Part shown: one piece after another, positions 16,693-23,883 of the stretch
How positions within the stretch are numbered: position 1 is the first letter of the stretch
How the letters are laid out: every line of letters begins with the position of its first letter
Assembly: GCF_020564935.1 (NCBI RefSeq)
Contig: NZ_JAJCXB010000063.1
Coordinates: 1 to 38,996 of the forward strand
Reading direction: 5' to 3'
From: Streptomyces pinistramenti
GTDB lineage: Bacteria > Actinomycetota > Actinomycetes > Streptomycetales > Streptomycetaceae
Length of the DNA: 38,996 nucleotides
Position numbers and translations under genes: made by a program
Notes under the pieces: model-generated
What the model saw: only the letters and a program-made list of their open reading frames with translations
Told to the model about the DNA's origin: nothing
Database searches by the model: none

Positions 16693-17463
16693 TCATCCTC
16701 TGGGGAATTCGCCACCGTCCACCACGAGATTGCTCCCGGTCAGCCAGCTCGCCCGGTCGGACAGGAGGAACAGCACCGCGTGGGCGATGTCGTCGGGCTG
16801 ACCATCGCGCCCCAGCGGGGGGCTGGTGTTGTCCTGGCCCGGCCCCGCGTCCAGGCGCGCCCACTGCTCCCGCGTTGCTTCGCCGCCGGGGGTGGCGGTT
16901 CTGCCGGGAGACACGGTGTTGACCCGGATTCCGAACGGGGCCAGCTCCGAGGCCAGTCCCCGGCTGTAGGTCTCCAGCGCCGCCTTCGCCGTCACGTAGT
17001 GCAGGAACGGTGGTGCCACGGTGGGGACCGCGGCCGAGGAGACGTGCACGATCACCCCCGAACGCCGTTCCCGCATCCCCGGTGCCAGCAGCGAGTCCAG
17101 CCGCACCGACGCCAGGAAGTTCAAGTCCAGCGCGTCCTGCCACTCCTCGTCAGGGATGGCCAAAGCGCCCTTGTACGGTTGCGCCCCACCCACGTTGTGG
17201 ACCAGGACGTCCACCCCGCCGAGCACCTCCTGCGCGGCCGCGGCGAGCGCCTCCGCTCCAGCCCGTGTCCGCACGTCGGCCTCCACGAAGGTGGCCCCCT
17301 CCGGCACCGTGCTCGTCGCCGACCTGGCGGTCGTGAGCACCTCGGCGCCCGCGTCCAGGAGTTGGCGTACGACGGCCGCTCCGATTCCGCGAGAACCACC
17401 CGTGACCAGGGCCCGCTTTCCCGTGAGTTCTCGCGTTCCCGATCCGTTTTCCATTGTGGTCAT
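16693..17463 (-). CDS. SDR-family oxidoreductase
   Basis: A 256-residue classical short-chain dehydrogenase/reductase using NAD(P)H on an alcohol or ketone. The cofactor motif TGGSRGIG is at 21-28, HNVGGA at 89-94, LNFLASVRL around 114-122, and the catalytic Ser142/143, Tyr156 and Lys160 appear in SSAAVPTVAPPFLHYVTAK. VNTVSPGRTATP and WLTGSNLVVDGGEFPRG close the fold. This is full length. The sequence has two in-frame Met codons at positions 1 and 4; either may be the start. It converges with the LysR gene and lies downstream of an ABC-ATPase fragment on the same strand. Substrate unknown. Confidence 0.9.
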   Translation of the reverse strand: MTTMENGSGTRELTGKRALVTGGSRGIGAAVVRQLLDAGAEVLTTARSATSTVPEGATFVEADVRTRAGAEALAAAAQEVLGGVDVLVHNVGGAQPYKGALAIPDEEWQDALDLNFLASVRLDSLLAPGMRERRSGVIVHVSSAAVPTVAPPFLHYVTAKAALETYSRGLASELAPFGIRVNTVSPGRTATPGGEATREQWARLDAGPGQDNTSPPLGRDGQPDDIAHAVLFLLSDRASWLTGSNLVVDGGEFPRG

Positions 17464-17623
17464 GTCGCTGGTCCTCTCGATTATTTGTTCGTCCGCTCGA
17501 CGGAAGAAGGATCGACGTGCGCAGAGCGCGAATCTTCGGAGAAATCGCGGTGAGCACCTCGTCGAGCTGTTTCACGGTACGGCCGGAAAAGAATGAGAGG
17601 CAAAGACGAAATGTCAGCAGGTG
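17464..17623. other. 5' region of the SDR gene
   Basis: No gene seen. A small inverted repeat ATAGG-N5-CCTAT at 17626-17640 lies at its upstream edge, within the ATPase remnant, and could be an operator or promoter element for the minus-strand SDR gene. Evidence is weak. Confidence 0.3.
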
Positions 17624-17902
17624 CTATAGGGCATTCCTATGGCATCCCGGCCCCCTCCGCCGCCCGAGGCCGCGCAGGAAACGGATCGGGGCGACCCCGT
17701 CCACCACATCCGCGTCGGCCCGCACGCCCCACACCCGCTCGATCAGGGCCGCGGTGAGCACCTCGGCCGGCGGCCCGGCCGCCACGACCGCGCCCCGCGG
17801 CAGCACCACGAGCCGGTTGCCGAACGCCGCGGCCAGGTTCAGGTCGTGCAGCGTGACGGCGGTGGACACCGGCAGCCCCGTCGCTAGCTCCAGCAGGTGC
17901 CG
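17624..17902 (-). pseudogene. ABC transporter ATPase (FecE/siderophore type), C-terminal fragment
   Basis: About 90 residues of the end of an iron-siderophore ABC transporter ATPase: RHLLELATGLPVSTAVTL then HDLNLAAAFGNRLVVLPRG, AVVAAGPPAEVLTAALIERVWGV. HDLNLAA holds the switch (H-loop) His, and the RG-x-VVAAGPPAEVLT pattern is typical of FecE/FepC-like proteins. A TGA precedes RHLLEL at 17903-17905 and Walker A, the signature and Walker B are absent, so the protein cannot hydrolyse ATP. No permease or binding-protein genes lie nearby. The end drifts into GLGRRRGPGCHRNAL, probably outside the original protein. Confidence 0.75.
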
Positions 17903-17999
17903 TCAGAAGCGCCCTGGCGACAGCCCGGTGCGAACGGGCGGGCAGGGAAGATCGTGATTCTCTTGGCTCGCCTCGGGGCCAGGAACTACTGTCGCGAGC

Positions 18000-18659
18000 A
18001 TGGTCGAACACGACGCCCTCAGCGCCACCCGCGAGGCTTACGACGCCGCTGCCCCCACCTATGCGGAGCTGTTCCGCGACACGCTGCGTGACAGCCCCCT
18101 GGACCGCGCGATCTTGGGTGCCTTCGCCGAGGTCGTACGGGCGAGTGGGGACGGTCAAGTCGCGGACCTGGGGTGTGGGCCTGGCCATATCACCGCTCAT
18201 CTGGACGAGTTGGGGATGGCGGCCTTTGGCGTTGATGCCTCGCCTGCGATGATCAAGTTGGCTCGACAGGCTTATCCGGACCTGCGGTTCGACGTGGGCT
18301 CGATGGCCGCGTTGAACATCGCTGACGGCGTGCTGGGCGGCGTACTCTCCCGTTGGTCCATCATCCATACTCCGCCGCAGGAACTCCCCGTCATCCTGGC
18401 GGAGTTCCACCGTGTGCTGGCACCTGGCGGTCACCTTCTGGTCGGCTTTTCGGCCAGCGATGATCCGTCTCACCCGACGCAGGTCTTCGATCACACAGTC
18501 GCGCCGGCCTATCGGTGGTGGCCCGATCACCTCGCCGCGATGCTGCGCAAGTCCGGGTTGGCCGAGGTGGCCCGGATGATTCGTGAGCCTCAGCCCACCG
18601 ACCGACGGCAGTTCCAGGAGATTCAACTGCTCGCCCGCAAAGCGCAGGGCGACTCATGA
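18000..18659 (+). CDS. class I SAM-dependent methyltransferase
   Basis: A 219-residue methyltransferase. Motif I is VADLGCGPGHIT (residues 54-65), followed by FGVDASPAMIKLARQAYP (motif post I, acidic residue binding ribose), LGGVLSRWSIIHTPP (motif II region) and FHRVLAPGGHLLVGF (motif III). It belongs to the UbiE/COQ5-like small-molecule methyltransferase group. The N-terminal TREAYDAAAPTYAELF is typical of this set. It is a stand-alone gene, with a possible minus-strand frame abutting its stop. Substrate cannot be told from sequence. Confidence 0.9.
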   Translation: MVEHDALSATREAYDAAAPTYAELFRDTLRDSPLDRAILGAFAEVVRASGDGQVADLGCGPGHITAHLDELGMAAFGVDASPAMIKLARQAYPDLRFDVGSMAALNIADGVLGGVLSRWSIIHTPPQELPVILAEFHRVLAPGGHLLVGFSASDDPSHPTQVFDHTVAPAYRWWPDHLAAMLRKSGLAEVARMIREPQPTDRRQFQEIQLLARKAQGDS

Positions 18660-19150
18660 CCAGGGCTCACCGCCTGGTCGAGCTCCGATTTGGCCGAACG
18701 AGGGGACTCCGAGGAACACCCTCGATGACCTGCGCTCCTGACGGGCATCGAGCTGGGCGATCTTCTCTTCTGCCCCAGCGAGGCTGACCCGTGGCCCTTC
18801 GACCTCGCCGAGCCGGCCTTCGCGTCGGCTCGTGATCACCCAGATCAACTGCTCGGCCCAGTCGGTGTCTCCCGGGGTGCCCCCGAGGAGTTCGCCGGCA
18901 CGGGAGCCACTGGAGGCATGGGGCAGGGCTGTGGGCCCGGACCCGGTCGCAGGCCATTGCCCCAAAGGACTCACCCCGCATCGAGTCGGGAATCGGGCGG
19001 GGACCGGTCCGCCGGACCTGCCGGCGCAGCCGGGCTCGCCGGAACTGGGGAGCCCGGCTGCGCCCTCCTGCTGATCCGCGCCCTTCTGTTACCGCGCCCG
19101 ACCGCCTCTCCGGCTGCCCGCCCCGGATCGGCCTGGCCTAAACTGATCCG
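18660..19150. other. intergenic region, doubtful minus-strand frame
   Basis: A 491-base stretch. A minus-strand frame ending at 18654 reads protein-like in its second half (DWAEQLIWVITSRREGRLGE, then EEKIAQLDARQERRSS) with mostly G/C third positions, but it overlaps the methyltransferase end, has no convincing ribosome site and no recognised family. It may be the relic of a longer gene. The rest holds nothing I can identify. Confidence 0.25.
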
Positions 19151-19501
19151 ATGCCGCTCGTCGAAGTCACCTACGCGCCAGAGGTCGCAGAACCCAAGCT
19201 CCACGAACTCGGCTCGGTGTTGCCGCACTTGGTGTCCAAGGCCGTGGAGTGCCCCGAGGAACCGTACGACGGGGACCTGCAGCCGGGCGATGTGGAGATC
19301 CGCTTCCGAAGGCTGGGGCCGTTGGACCGCTGCGGCTTGGATCTCGTGATCGAGGTGCGGTCCAAGTGGTTCGAGAGCAGAGCCGCCAACCGTCAGGAAC
19401 GCGTGGATCTGCTGCACGACGCCATCGGGGCCGCGACCGGACTCCGCGACTTCGGCGTCTACTTGTCGCTCCCGGTGGCCGCGTGGTCGCAGGGAGAGTG
19501 A
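19151..19501 (+). CDS. tautomerase-superfamily-like small protein
   Basis: A 116-residue protein beginning MPLVEVTYAPEVAEPKLHELGSVLPHLVSKAV. An N-terminal Pro after the initiator Met, a short strand, and then a helix are the pattern of the tautomerase/CHMI/MIF superfamily, where Pro1 is the catalytic base after Met removal. The second half has a strand LDLVIEVRSKWFESR and helix RVDLLHDAIGAATGL, fitting the duplicated beta-alpha-beta fold; length suits MIF or CHMI-type members. Overall similarity is only a fold-level impression, and it could be an unrelated conserved hypothetical. It converges with the GNAT gene, with 7 bases between stops. Confidence 0.55.
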   Translation: MPLVEVTYAPEVAEPKLHELGSVLPHLVSKAVECPEEPYDGDLQPGDVEIRFRRLGPLDRCGLDLVIEVRSKWFESRAANRQERVDLLHDAIGAATGLRDFGVYLSLPVAAWSQGE

Positions 19502-19508
19502 AGCAGAG

Positions 19509-20018
19509 TCAACTGCCGCTCCTCGCCGGGACGTTGAACGAGACCCAGACGTCTGGCGGCAGGTCCGGCCGGCCGGGAACCGGCCTGCGCTCCTCGGTCC
19601 ATGCGTCGCCGGCGATCTCGGTGGCGACGCGACGCCAGAAACGTACGGCGGTCACGTTGTCGTCCTGAAAGGCGATTTCCCACGGCCCCGGGTGCTCGGC
19701 CACGACCATTCGTGCGGCCCGCAGCCCGATCCCCGTTCTCCGCGCGCCACGCACCACGAAGAAGCTGTTCAATACCCGCGTCGGACCCGTCAGGCTGCGG
19801 ACGAACGCGAGACCGACCGGGCTTTCGCCGCTGGTCAGAAGGTAGGGCGCCCAGTCGGCGCCGGTGAAGGCATCGTCAACCCGATCGCTGCGGAACGTGC
19901 CGTCCGGGTACGGCAGTTGTCCGCGGAACTCGGACAGGTCGTGGCGGAACATCAGCCAGAGCCGCTCCAGGACGGGGCGGTCGGCGGCGTTTGCGCGGCG
20001 CACGGATACGTCTGACAT
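19509..20018 (-). CDS. GNAT N-acetyltransferase behind a leader/attenuator
   Basis: A 169-residue GNAT protein: SVRRANAADRPVLERLWLMFRHDLSEFRG at the N-terminus, FFVVRGARRTGIGLRAARMVV (about residues 98-118, acetyl-CoA pyrophosphate loop as R-R-T-G-I-G), then EIAFQDDNVTAVRFWRRVAT, the usual N-x-x-A-x-x-F-[WY]-x-x-x segment. The frame is open further upstream, but the ATG at 20018 has a clean GAAAGGAG ribosome site seven bases away. Between that start and any upstream promoter lies a strong T-tailed hairpin (20059-20097) preceded by a 14-codon leader frame, suggesting attenuation control. Substrate is unknown; antibiotic or amine acetylation is possible. Confidence 0.86.
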   Translation of the reverse strand: MSDVSVRRANAADRPVLERLWLMFRHDLSEFRGQLPYPDGTFRSDRVDDAFTGADWAPYLLTSGESPVGLAFVRSLTGPTRVLNSFFVVRGARRTGIGLRAARMVVAEHPGPWEIAFQDDNVTAVRFWRRVATEIAGDAWTEERRPVPGRPDLPPDVWVSFNVPARSGS

Positions 20019-20058
20019 GAGACTCCTTTCCGGTGCCGGTCGGCTCCAGGACACGAAA

Positions 20059-20097
20059 AAGCCTCCCCGACGGACGTGCATCCGGCCGGGGAGGCTT
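20059..20097 (-). terminator. Rho-independent terminator / attenuator before GNAT
   Basis: Read on the minus strand: AAGCCTCCCCG, 17-base loop, CGGGGAGGCTT, followed by further T residues (TTTTT in all). An 11-base-pair GC-rich stem plus T-run is a textbook intrinsic terminator. It sits 41 bases before the GNAT ATG on the same strand and 18 bases after the stop of the short leader frame, so it would stop transcripts before the gene unless antiterminated. Confidence 0.8.
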
Positions 20098-20114
20098 CAC
20101 TGATGACGGTGACC

Positions 20115-20159
20115 TTAGCAGGCGGCCCGAACCGACGTCCCACAGAGGCGTTTCCACAC
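20115..20159 (-). CDS. putative 14-residue leader peptide
   Basis: On the minus strand a GGAGGT ribosome site is followed after seven bases by GTG and a 14-codon frame, MWKRLCGTSVRAAC, ending in TAA. The terminator stem begins 18 bases later. The GGAGG of the ribosome site is complementary to CCTCC in the 5' arm of the terminator, so an alternative antiterminator pairing is conceivable. This arrangement is that of ribosome-mediated attenuators. That it is translated is inference; short frames arise by chance, but the ribosome site and spacing are unusually good. Confidence 0.45.
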   Translation of the reverse strand: MWKRLCGTSVRAAC

Positions 20160-20390
20160 CTGCCAGACCTCCGTCTCTGCCGCTCGGCCGAGCAACCGGT
20201 AGTGGATCTCCGCCGGTTGCTGTTGCTCACCGTTGACCGGGACCAGGTCCTGGGGCAGGCGGACAGCACCACCGTCACGTCGGCCTCCGTCATGTTGTCG
20301 CAGCAGTTCGCGTGGCTGCCCGGTTGACCGAGCGGCTGGTAGCGGTTGTGGTCGCACGAGGGGATAAGGGGGGCGGGCACGCCGGGCGAG

Positions 20391-21144
20391 GTGTCTATCC
20401 TCGACATGATCCTCAGCGGACCACACCGGGCCGAGGAACTGGCCGCACGCCTGGGCTCGTTCGGCATCGACCCCGACGGGCCGCTCGCCGTCCTCGCCGT
20501 CGTGCCCGACACCCCTGCGGCCGCGTCCACCCTGGCCGCGCTGCCCGCCGCCATCACCGAGTGCCTCGTCCAGCAGGGCGTCCCGTCGGTGGTCGCCGGA
20601 TCCGGCCAGGACGTGGTGACGGTCGTCGGCCTGTACAGCGCGGACACCGAGCCGTCCGGCCTGGCCGACGGGCTGTTCACCTGCCTGCGACAGACGGTGC
20701 GCGGACAGCGCGTGGTGATCGGGGTCGGCCAGGTCGCCGGCGGCCACCAGGTGCTGCGCCGCAGCCTGCTCCAGGCAGGGATGTCGACCGGGTGGCGCAG
20801 CGTCGCAGGCAAGGGCATCAGGCGGTGTCGTTCGCCGACGCGAGTGCGCACCGGCTGCTGCTCGCGCTGCTGGACCGCGAGACCCGCCGCCAGTTCGCGA
20901 ATTCCGTCCTCGGCCCGGTCGAGGAGTACGACCGGACGCACCACAGCGACCTGATGCGCAGCCTGGCGGTGTTCATGCGCTCGGGCATGCGCTGGACGGA
21001 GACGGCCGCGGAACTGCACGTCCGCGTCAACACCCTGCGGAACGGATCGCCGGAGTACGCGCCCTCACCGGGCGGGACCTGGCCTGCACGGAGGACATGG
21101 TGGACGTCTTCCCCGCCCTCCAGACGTACGGCGAAGAGGAATGA
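20391..21144 (+). pseudogene. PucR/CdaR-family regulator, truncated and frameshifted
   Basis: A remnant of a PucR/CdaR-type transcriptional activator. From about 20391 it reads DMILSGPHRAEELAARLGSFGID and LYSADTEPSGLADGLF, the CdaR GGDEF-like middle domain. Near 20778 the frame shifts and continues DVDRVAQRRRQGHQAVSF, HRLLLALLDRE and MRWTETAAELHVRVNTLR, the C-terminal helix-turn-helix (HTH_30). Near 21042 it shifts again to ALTGRDLACTEDMVDVF and ends EEE-stop at 21144. Both breaks fit one missing base. The N-terminal PucR sensory domain is absent. It is followed by the convergent TetR gene. Confidence 0.78.
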
Positions 21145-21245
21145 GGCGGAGGGGCGCCGGCCGGCAGCCGGAGACACCCCGTCGTTGCCCCGAACGGCAC
21201 TGCCCGGACCGGGAGATGATGTCGCGGCGCCCCATCGGACATGCC

Positions 21246-21809
21246 CTACCCCGCGGTCGCGGACTTGAGGTGGTCGAGGGAATCGCGGATGAGGTCGGAC
21301 AGCGTCCGGCCGCCGGATGCGCCGAGCCACCGCTCGAACGCGACCTTGAAGACCGCGACCCCGGCCTCGGCGGCCAGGCTCGCGGTGGGCTCCGTGATGC
21401 CACGCCGGCGCAGCGCGTCGGCCGTTGCGGAGGCGAGCGAGGCGAGCTTCAGCAGTTCGCGTTCCTGGAGCCCGGTGTTCGCGGTGATCACGGTCTGGCG
21501 CTGCCGGGAGAGTTCGCGGCGTTCTTCGAATCGGGCGGAGGCGGCCTGGAGGGCCGCGATGACCGCGTCGATCGGGGCCGCGGCTTCGGGCGCGCAGACG
21601 ATGCCGTTCACGCAGGCGTCGAGCAACTCGGCCTGCCCCGAGAACAGCACCTCGCGCTTGTCGGCGAAATAGCGGAAGAACGTCCGCTCCGTGAGCCCCG
21701 CCCGGTGGGCGATCTCCGCCACCGTGGTCTGCTCGAACCCCTGCTCCACGTAGAGCTCCAACGCTGCCCGTGCAAGCCGCTCACGCGCGCCCGGTTCCCA
21801 TCGACCCAT
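21246..21809 (-). CDS. TetR-family repressor
   Basis: A 187-residue TetR protein. The helix-turn-helix region is RERLARAALELYVEQGFEQTTVAEIAHRAGLTERTFFRYFADKREVLF (about residues 8-55), the family signature; the rest is a helical ligand-binding domain (TetR_C type). It is divergent from an NAD(P)-dependent epimerase-like gene. The intergenic DNA has two 19-base palindromic sites, one ending 16 bases from its own start. A TAGAAT -10 element (21816-21821, minus strand) ends six bases before the ATG, so the transcript is probably leaderless and autoregulated. Confidence 0.92.
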   Translation of the reverse strand: MGRWEPGARERLARAALELYVEQGFEQTTVAEIAHRAGLTERTFFRYFADKREVLFSGQAELLDACVNGIVCAPEAAAPIDAVIAALQAASARFEERRELSRQRQTVITANTGLQERELLKLASLASATADALRRRGITEPTASLAAEAGVAVFKVAFERWLGASGGRTLSDLIRDSLDHLKSATAG

Positions 21810-21815
21810 GGCTCG

Positions 21816-21821
21816 ATTCTA
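21816..21821 (-). promoter_or_regulatory. -10 element of leaderless tetR promoter
   Basis: TAGAAT on the minus strand, six bases before the ATG at 21809; transcription would begin at the A of the start codon. The operator 21825-21843 covers the spacer and -35 side. Confidence 0.5.
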
Positions 21822-21824
21822 CGT

Positions 21825-21843
21825 GATGACAGCAGCTGACATC
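21825..21843. promoter_or_regulatory. TetR operator O1
   Basis: The 19-base site GATGACAGCAGCTGACATC is a near-palindrome (GATG-CAGC / GCTG-CATC arms, mismatches only at three A/T positions). Its twin lies at 21857-21875, centre to centre 32 bases, about three helical turns, so bound dimers would face the same side of the DNA. Confidence 0.7.
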
Positions 21844-21856
21844 GAGTGTACGGTGC

Positions 21857-21875
21857 GATGACAGTCACTGACATC
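21857..21875. promoter_or_regulatory. TetR operator O2
   Basis: GATGACAGTCACTGACATC, the second copy of the site, with arms GATG-CAGT / ACTG-CATC around a central C. It overlaps the predicted transcription start of the epimerase gene: a plausible promoter is ATGACA (21826-21831), 17 bases, TACGGT (21849-21854). Confidence 0.7.
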
Positions 21876-21932
21876 GACTTGTCCTGGCGTACCCCTGCGC
21901 CGCGGACAGGCCGCTACCTGGAGATCTCACTG

Positions 21933-22838
21933 ATGCGTGTATTCGTCACCGGCGCCTCCGGCTTCATCGGCTCCGCCGTCGTCCCCGAACTCCTCCGCGC
22001 GGGCCACCAGGTCGTCGGACTCGCCCGCTCGGATGCCTCGGCCGAAAAAATCGCCGCCGCCGGGGCCGAGGTGCACCGCGGCGCCCTCGATGATTCCGAC
22101 AGCCTGCGCGCGGGTGCTGCCGCGGCCGACGGGGTCGTGCACCTCGCCTTCATCCACGACTTCTCGGACTACGAGGGCGCCGTCAAGACCGATCTGCGCG
22201 CCATCGAAGCCTTCGGCGCCGCGCTTGAGGGCTCCGACCGCCCCCTCGTCGTCGCCTCCGGACTGCTCGGGGTCGCCCGGGGACGGGTGGCGACCGAGCG
22301 GGACCAGCCCGATGCCGGCTCGGGCGGGAGCCCCCGGGAAGCCGCCGGGCGTGCGGTGACCGAACTCGCCGGACGCGGCGTGCGTTCGTCCCTCGTACGT
22401 CTCGCGGCCTCGGTCCACGACGAGGGTGACCGGGCGTTCGTCCCGAGGCTGATCGAGATCGCCCGAGAGAAGGGGGTATCCGGCTACCTCGGCGACGGCT
22501 CCCGCCGCTGGCCCGCGGTGCACCGGCTCGATGCGGCACGGCTGTTCCGGCTGGCACTGGAGAAGGCCCCGGCCGGATCGGTGCTGCACGGCGCCGCAGA
22601 AGAGGGCGTGCCGAACCGCACCCTCGCGGAGGTCATCGGCCGCCACCTCGGCCTGCCCGTGGCCTCCATACCCACCGAGGACACGGACGAGCACTTCGGC
22701 TGGCTGGGCCGCTTCCTCGCCGCCGACGCCCCGGCATCCAACGCACTGACCCGCGAACTGCTGGGGTGGCACCCCACCGGCCCCGGCCTCATCGACGACC
22801 TCGACCACGGCCACTATTTCGACACCCGAGCTGCTTGA
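21933..22838 (+). CDS. NAD(P)-dependent epimerase/dehydratase-like SDR
   Basis: A 301-residue extended/atypical SDR. RVFVTGASGFIGSAVVPELLRAGHQVVGLARSDASAEKI (residues 2-40) contains the TGxxGxxG cofactor site. ADGVVHLAFIHDF and a long C-terminal substrate region follow. The usual YxxxK catalytic pair is not evident (AAGRAVTEL sits at that place), which is common in the atypical group of NAD(P)H-binding reductases that act on small carbonyls. The start at 21933 follows a GGAG site; the longer frame from 21846 would run through the operators. It is under the divergent TetR repressor. Confidence 0.85.
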   Translation: MRVFVTGASGFIGSAVVPELLRAGHQVVGLARSDASAEKIAAAGAEVHRGALDDSDSLRAGAAAADGVVHLAFIHDFSDYEGAVKTDLRAIEAFGAALEGSDRPLVVASGLLGVARGRVATERDQPDAGSGGSPREAAGRAVTELAGRGVRSSLVRLAASVHDEGDRAFVPRLIEIAREKGVSGYLGDGSRRWPAVHRLDAARLFRLALEKAPAGSVLHGAAEEGVPNRTLAEVIGRHLGLPVASIPTEDTDEHFGWLGRFLAADAPASNALTRELLGWHPTGPGLIDDLDHGHYFDTRAA

Positions 22839-23302
22839 GCCCGACGCGTCCACGGTCAGATCAACGGAGCGCCAACTGACCGTCTACGTCCGGCCTCTGA
22901 ACCTGGCCCCTCGCCCAAGTTCAGTTCTTCATCGCAATGTTGGGGGCCGGATACGGGTCGGATGCCGCGACGGTCAACCGGCCATGGCGAAGCCGCCGAT
23001 ACAGAAACCCATCACCATGAAGAGCAGCAGGCCGCCCTGCTCGCGGTGACAGTGAGCCATCCGTAGAACTACTCATGCCCGGTCGCCGTCCGGGCCTCGA
23101 CGACCGGGCATCCCGGGCGCACGCACAAGACCGCTGCCGCGAAACGCGGCAGCGGTCTTTCCTGGTTGCCGGGCGGATCCGGTTCCGGGGCGCGGGGTTG
23201 AGGATGGCGACGGGCTGCGGAAGCGGGCGGGGCGGGGGCGGGGGCTCGTTCCGTACCGGCAATCGACTCACCGTCCAGCAGTCGCCTCACTAACCTGGGG
23301 CG
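22839..23302. other. intergenic region with terminator
   Basis: A 464-base gap. A short minus-strand frame from 23060 to about 22977 reads MAHCHREQGGLLLFMVMGFCIGG and then FAMAG-stop, a possible membrane-segment peptide or relic of a longer gene, without recognised family. The hairpin at 23127-23159 is the strongest feature. Confidence 0.4.
23127..23159. terminator. strong bidirectional-looking terminator hairpin
   Basis: AAGACCGCTGCCGCG, AAA loop, CGCGGCAGCGGTCTT: a perfect 15-base-pair stem ending in T residues on the plus strand and A residues before it, so it could work on either strand. It lies about 290 bases after the epimerase gene. Confidence 0.75.
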
Positions 23303-23825
23303 ATGGCGTGGAACTGGGAATCGGTGAATGGCGTCATCGGTGTGGTCAGTGTCATTGCCACGCTCGTTGCGACGTATTTCGGGTATGTCGGGGTGCAGGC
23401 TGACCACACTCGGCGAGTTCCGGGCTGAGGACGAGGCGCTCAACGACGCGCTCAAGCGGACGTTCGAGGCGCAGCAGCGCGGCGAACTGCTCGCCTACGA
23501 GCGGAAGAACGCCGAGGCCGAGGTGGAGATCGACGAGCAGCGGCTGCGGGTGGACCGCCGCCGCGTCGCCATGGAACTCGACGCGGAGATCGAGGCGCTG
23601 GGCCGGGACAACGTCGCGATGATCCGCATCATCAAGGCGATCTCCGGCATGCAGGTCCCCAATTACATAGGCGGCGGCGACATTTCGAGCTACGTCGACA
23701 CCCTGCCGATGTCGGCGGTGGCCAGGATGATGGACCGGGTGAAGGCCCTGCGCACCGATCAGCAGCTGGGCGAGGCCGAGACGCCGCTGCTGACCGAGGG
23801 GGAGGGCCCGGCGCCGGGGGAGTGA
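23303..23825 (+). pseudogene. membrane-anchored coiled-coil protein, one-base frameshift
   Basis: From the ATG at 23303 the sequence reads MAWNWESVNGVIGVVSVIATL then VATYFGYVGVQADH, a single membrane anchor, and stops soon after in that frame. A second frame continues from about 23408 with LGEFRAEDEALNDALKRTFE, then AQQRGELLAYERKNAEAEVEIDEQ and RLRVDRRRVAMELDAEIEAL, a long charged helix with coiled-coil character, then a folded-looking end (MQVPNYIGGGDISSYVDTLP) to 23825. One extra base near 23404-23410 would join them into a protein of about 173 residues. Family unknown. The joined form is inferred; the alternative is a soluble protein starting later. Confidence 0.55.
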
Positions 23826-23845
23826 GAGCGAATGCGCCTCTGGAA

Positions 23846-23876
23846 GGGCCCGGCAGCCGACGCGGATGCCGGGCCC
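23846..23876. terminator. terminator hairpin between convergent genes
   Basis: GGGCCCGGCA, 11-base loop, TGCCGGGCCC, a perfect 10-base-pair stem in the 58-base gap where the coiled-coil gene and the SGNH hydrolase gene both end. Confidence 0.7.
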
Positions 23877-23883
23877 CGGCCGT

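Noticed and set aside
21927..22853. 308-codon minus-strand frame
   Set aside because: Antisense shadow of the epimerase-like gene with low-complexity Gly/Glu/Arg composition.
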